From Hirudo medicinalis (lineage: Eukaryota > Annelida > Clitellata > Hirudinida > Hirudinidae): a DNA stretch of 32,922 nt. A model generated the notes under the pieces. It did no database searches, was not told the origin of the DNA, and saw only the letters and a list, made by a program, of their open reading frames with translations. Of this stretch, positions 31,031-32,922 are shown one piece after another; position 1 is the stretch's first letter, and every line of letters starts with the position of its first letter. The position numbers were made by a program, and so were the translations under genes. Location: positions 1 through 32,922 of the forward strand of contig MPNW01000629.1 of the NCBI GenBank assembly GCA_011800805.1, written 5' to 3'.

Positions 31031-31627
31031 ATGGAGTTTATATCGAATTTTTTCAAAAGGACTGTGCCAAATTTTTTTGAAACTCTTCCTATTCCAGAGT
31101 CATTCGTTGGATTTGCAGATTTAGACGGTATGTTAATAAGCTTTTCGTGATTTTTAAAGGTTTTTGAATTATTTCGTTGCCGTAGGGACGCTGGTTAAAA
31201 TTCCAGCAAGTTGAATCGAGTCTTAAATTATTTTCAGTTCGGGAATGGTTCGAGCTTCTTGTCTTCACCGGTGGCGTATCATTAATATCATATTCGTTGT
31301 ACAATATGGCCATTGAAAAGCTGCAAAAGGGAACATGTGCAGAAAACTGTAAAATAAATTTCACCGTTAAGCAAGACGTCGACAAAGTTGTTGATTTTGT
31401 TGACATAGAGGACATCACTCAGGAAAAAGTTTCATACTGCAGATGCTGGAAATCTAAAAAGGTATTATACTAATTTGCTATTATACTTTCTAGGAATAAA
31501 CAGAAGCCACTCTGTAATCACCTTTAATTTTTAGTTTCCCTTTTGTGATGGCAGCCACAATGCCCATAACAAGGAAAACGAAGATAACGTTGGCCCTCTT
31601 GTGGTGAGGCACAAAGCCACTCAGTGA
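31031..31627 (+). CDS. CISD2: CISD2 (CDGSH iron-sulfur domain protein 2, NAF-1/Miner1), 3 exons, complete
   Basis: Exons 31031-31127, 31238-31461 and 31535-31627 join in frame to 137 residues (human 135). [13 protein letters not shown] near the N-terminus matches the human LPVPESITGFARL and separates CISD2 from CISD1. A single membrane segment lies at about residues 37-57. The CDGSH domain reads [21 protein letters not shown], with the four 2Fe-2S ligands at Cys100, Cys102, Cys111 and His115, exactly one position from human. The tail DNVGPLVV also matches. CISD2 is a dimeric 2Fe-2S protein of the ER and outer mitochondrial membrane involved in calcium handling and autophagy. Splice sites: GACG|GTATGT with TTTTCAG, and AAAAAG|GTATTA with TTTTTAG. 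Confidence 0.96.
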
Positions 31628-32354
31628 GGCTGTTAGGAGAAAGGGCCTCAACATCAACTCACAAACTCTAACTTGTTTTCAGATTTTCTAACATGTCATG
31701 GCTTTACTCAAATTTTAATCTTGCCAGTAGTTTCTATGCCAGTCTGAGTTTGGTTCATTAAAACTTGGAAACATCATTTTTTTCATTTTTAGATTTCATT
31801 TTCAAAGTAAACCAATAATTTTTATAATGCGGTTGAAACTTCAGGTAAAATATGCTTGCTGGCATCAACAATTTGCCACTCAAACTAATTATGACTGGGT
31901 GATTTTTCTAGGCAATATTTAAAGGGTAGTGTAAACTCCAAACTGATGCAAAATGGGTTACCCAACCCATTGGTTGCTTGGCTGGAATACCCTGGTTCTC
32001 TAAAAATATCGGTAGTCAAATCTGTATTGATTTGAATCAAATCAGCAAATGTAAACTTTTCAACTCAGAAAGTTAATATTCTAAGAGATTAAGATTTATT
32101 GTGACAGCCTTGTTCTTTTGCTGTGACTTGGAAGCCGTGAGTGGTTTGTGGTAGTCAGCATTGAGTTTGTCACAGTACTTTCATACCAGAGAAAGGACTG
32201 GTTGGTCTCTTGTAATTGTAATGACCCATACAATGCCTGAATATTGAATATTTGCTATTTTAGCTGAATTATGAATAAAACCCAAGTTGATGTGGAACTG
32301 AACAACGCAATAATTATTATTATATATTAGCAACCTGTGTTTATCATCCAACAA
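31628..32354 (+). other. CISD2 3' UTR and flank
   Basis: About 730 bp with no coding exon recognised. The first AATAAA after the CISD2 stop is at 32274-32279, just before the retrotransposon remnant. Confidence 0.6.
32274..32279 (+). terminator. Candidate polyadenylation signal AATAAA for CISD2
   Basis: First canonical hexamer on the plus strand after the stop, about 650 bp downstream. Confidence 0.4.
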
Positions 32355-32355
32355 G

Positions 32356-32670
32356 GTTGAGTTTCTGCTATTTGTTGATGATACTAATACATTTTGATCT
32401 GGTTGTGATATTGTTGAACTCTTTCCCGCACTGAATAATGAACGTAAAAATATATCACTTTGGTTGGAAGCAAATTTTCTTTCTCTTAACATTTACAAAA
32501 CCTCTTCTATATCTGAATCAAATTCTGAACCAAAAAATTCACCTCAACAGTTTCTCTGCATTTGTGATTGTGCACTCGACCGAGTTAGCTCTTCTAAGTT
32601 CTTAGCTGTTACAATTGTTACAAGGGTTTGTTCAAGATTACCTTGTTACAAGTTGTATATTATTTATTAA
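32356..32670 (+). pseudogene. Degenerate non-LTR (LINE) reverse-transcriptase fragment
   Basis: One frame reads VEFLLFVDDTNTF, a TGA stop at 32395-32397, then ISLWLEANFLSLNIYKTSS, and runs on to TAA at 32668. F-x-DD-T followed about 30-40 residues later by W-L-x-A-N-x-L-S-L-N-x-x-K-T is the typical catalytic box and downstream motif of jockey/CR1/RTE-like LINE reverse transcriptases. KFLAVTI near 32600 may be the decayed FLGVTI motif. Upstream, a different frame (ILATCVYHPT, about 32327-32356) could be the preceding part, implying a frameshift. The copy is broken and short and certainly inactive. Clade cannot be assigned by eye. Confidence 0.72.
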
Positions 32671-32790
32671 TCCAAACCTTTATACATTTAAAAAGTTCTT
32701 AAGAGAATTCATTGCTGTATCTGTGCCCCTTTTGTGCATAAACTTCCTCAATGTGCAATTTCATAATGTAAATAATAAAATAAAATAGAA

Positions 32791-32870
32791 GTCCGGTAGA
32801 AGTCCGATAATCCGGCACGTTCGGGACCGGCTCGGTGCCGGACTACCGAAAATTCCGGTCTATCGGGCGG
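32791..32870. mobile_element. GC-rich imperfect inverted repeat, possibly a pogo/Tigger-type transposon end
   Basis: TCCGGCAC (32811-32818) and GTGCCGGA (32835-32842) form a perfect 8-bp palindrome around a 16-base loop, with pairing continuing imperfectly outward (CCGATAA against CTACCGA). CCGATAATCCGGCACG resembles, from memory, terminal repeats of pogo/Tigger elements. The block is strikingly GC-rich in AT-rich DNA. Only one end, or two ends of a tiny remnant, is visible. Confidence 0.4.
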
Positions 32871-32922
32871 TAATTATAAGAACAATTAGGTTAATAATTA
32901 AACTACAAATACATACAACAAA

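Overview
The window is eukaryotic nuclear DNA from an animal, most likely a non-vertebrate bilaterian. It has spliced genes with GT-AG (and apparently two GC-AG) introns, AT-rich non-coding DNA, very abundant trinucleotide and tetranucleotide microsatellites, and genes belonging to metazoan families. I cannot fix the phylum. All gene models were built by hand from reading frames, splice consensus, phase continuity and remembered family motifs; nothing was checked by search.

Layout, left to right. (1) 1-4886: the 5' part of a minus-strand gene. One exon codes for a short cytoplasmic head, a membrane segment and a helical stalk; the next codes for a furin-like site RLKR followed by Cys-rich CTCPPG, the typical entry into a collagen triple helix. 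It looks like a type II transmembrane collagen (XIII/XXIII/XXV-like) whose collagenous exons would lie beyond the left edge. The presumed intron holds several microsatellites, a 32-bp minisatellite and a possible tRNA-derived SINE. (2) 4887-8870: intergenic, no gene recognised. (3) 8871-24608, plus strand: a complete 11-exon amyloid precursor protein (APP/APPL/APL-1) homologue, predicted 727 aa, with signal peptide, E1 (growth-factor-like and copper-binding subdomains), E2, acidic linker, transmembrane helix and the NGYENPTY tail. No Kunitz domain is seen. Two large introns (4.7 and 6.5 kb) carry most of the simple repeats. (4) 25536-30595, minus strand: a 10-exon ARHGAP11A (MP-GAP)-like RhoGAP, about 1174 aa, converging tail-to-tail with APP. 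(5) 31031-31627, plus strand: a complete three-exon CISD2 (CDGSH iron-sulfur protein), 137 aa, head-to-head with the RhoGAP across 435 bp, probably a shared promoter region. (6) 31628-32922: CISD2 3' flank, then a degenerate non-LTR retrotransposon reverse-transcriptase fragment and a GC-rich inverted repeat resembling a pogo/Tigger-type transposon end.

The genes are not an operon and have no obvious joint pathway. The points most worth checking are: loss of the E1 copper-binding histidines and of the basic heparin loop in this APP; two introns that appear to start with GC; a membrane collagen next to APP (vertebrate collagen XXV is an amyloid-associated membrane collagen); and alternative splice junctions in the RhoGAP gene. 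I found no convincing previously undescribed multi-gene system.
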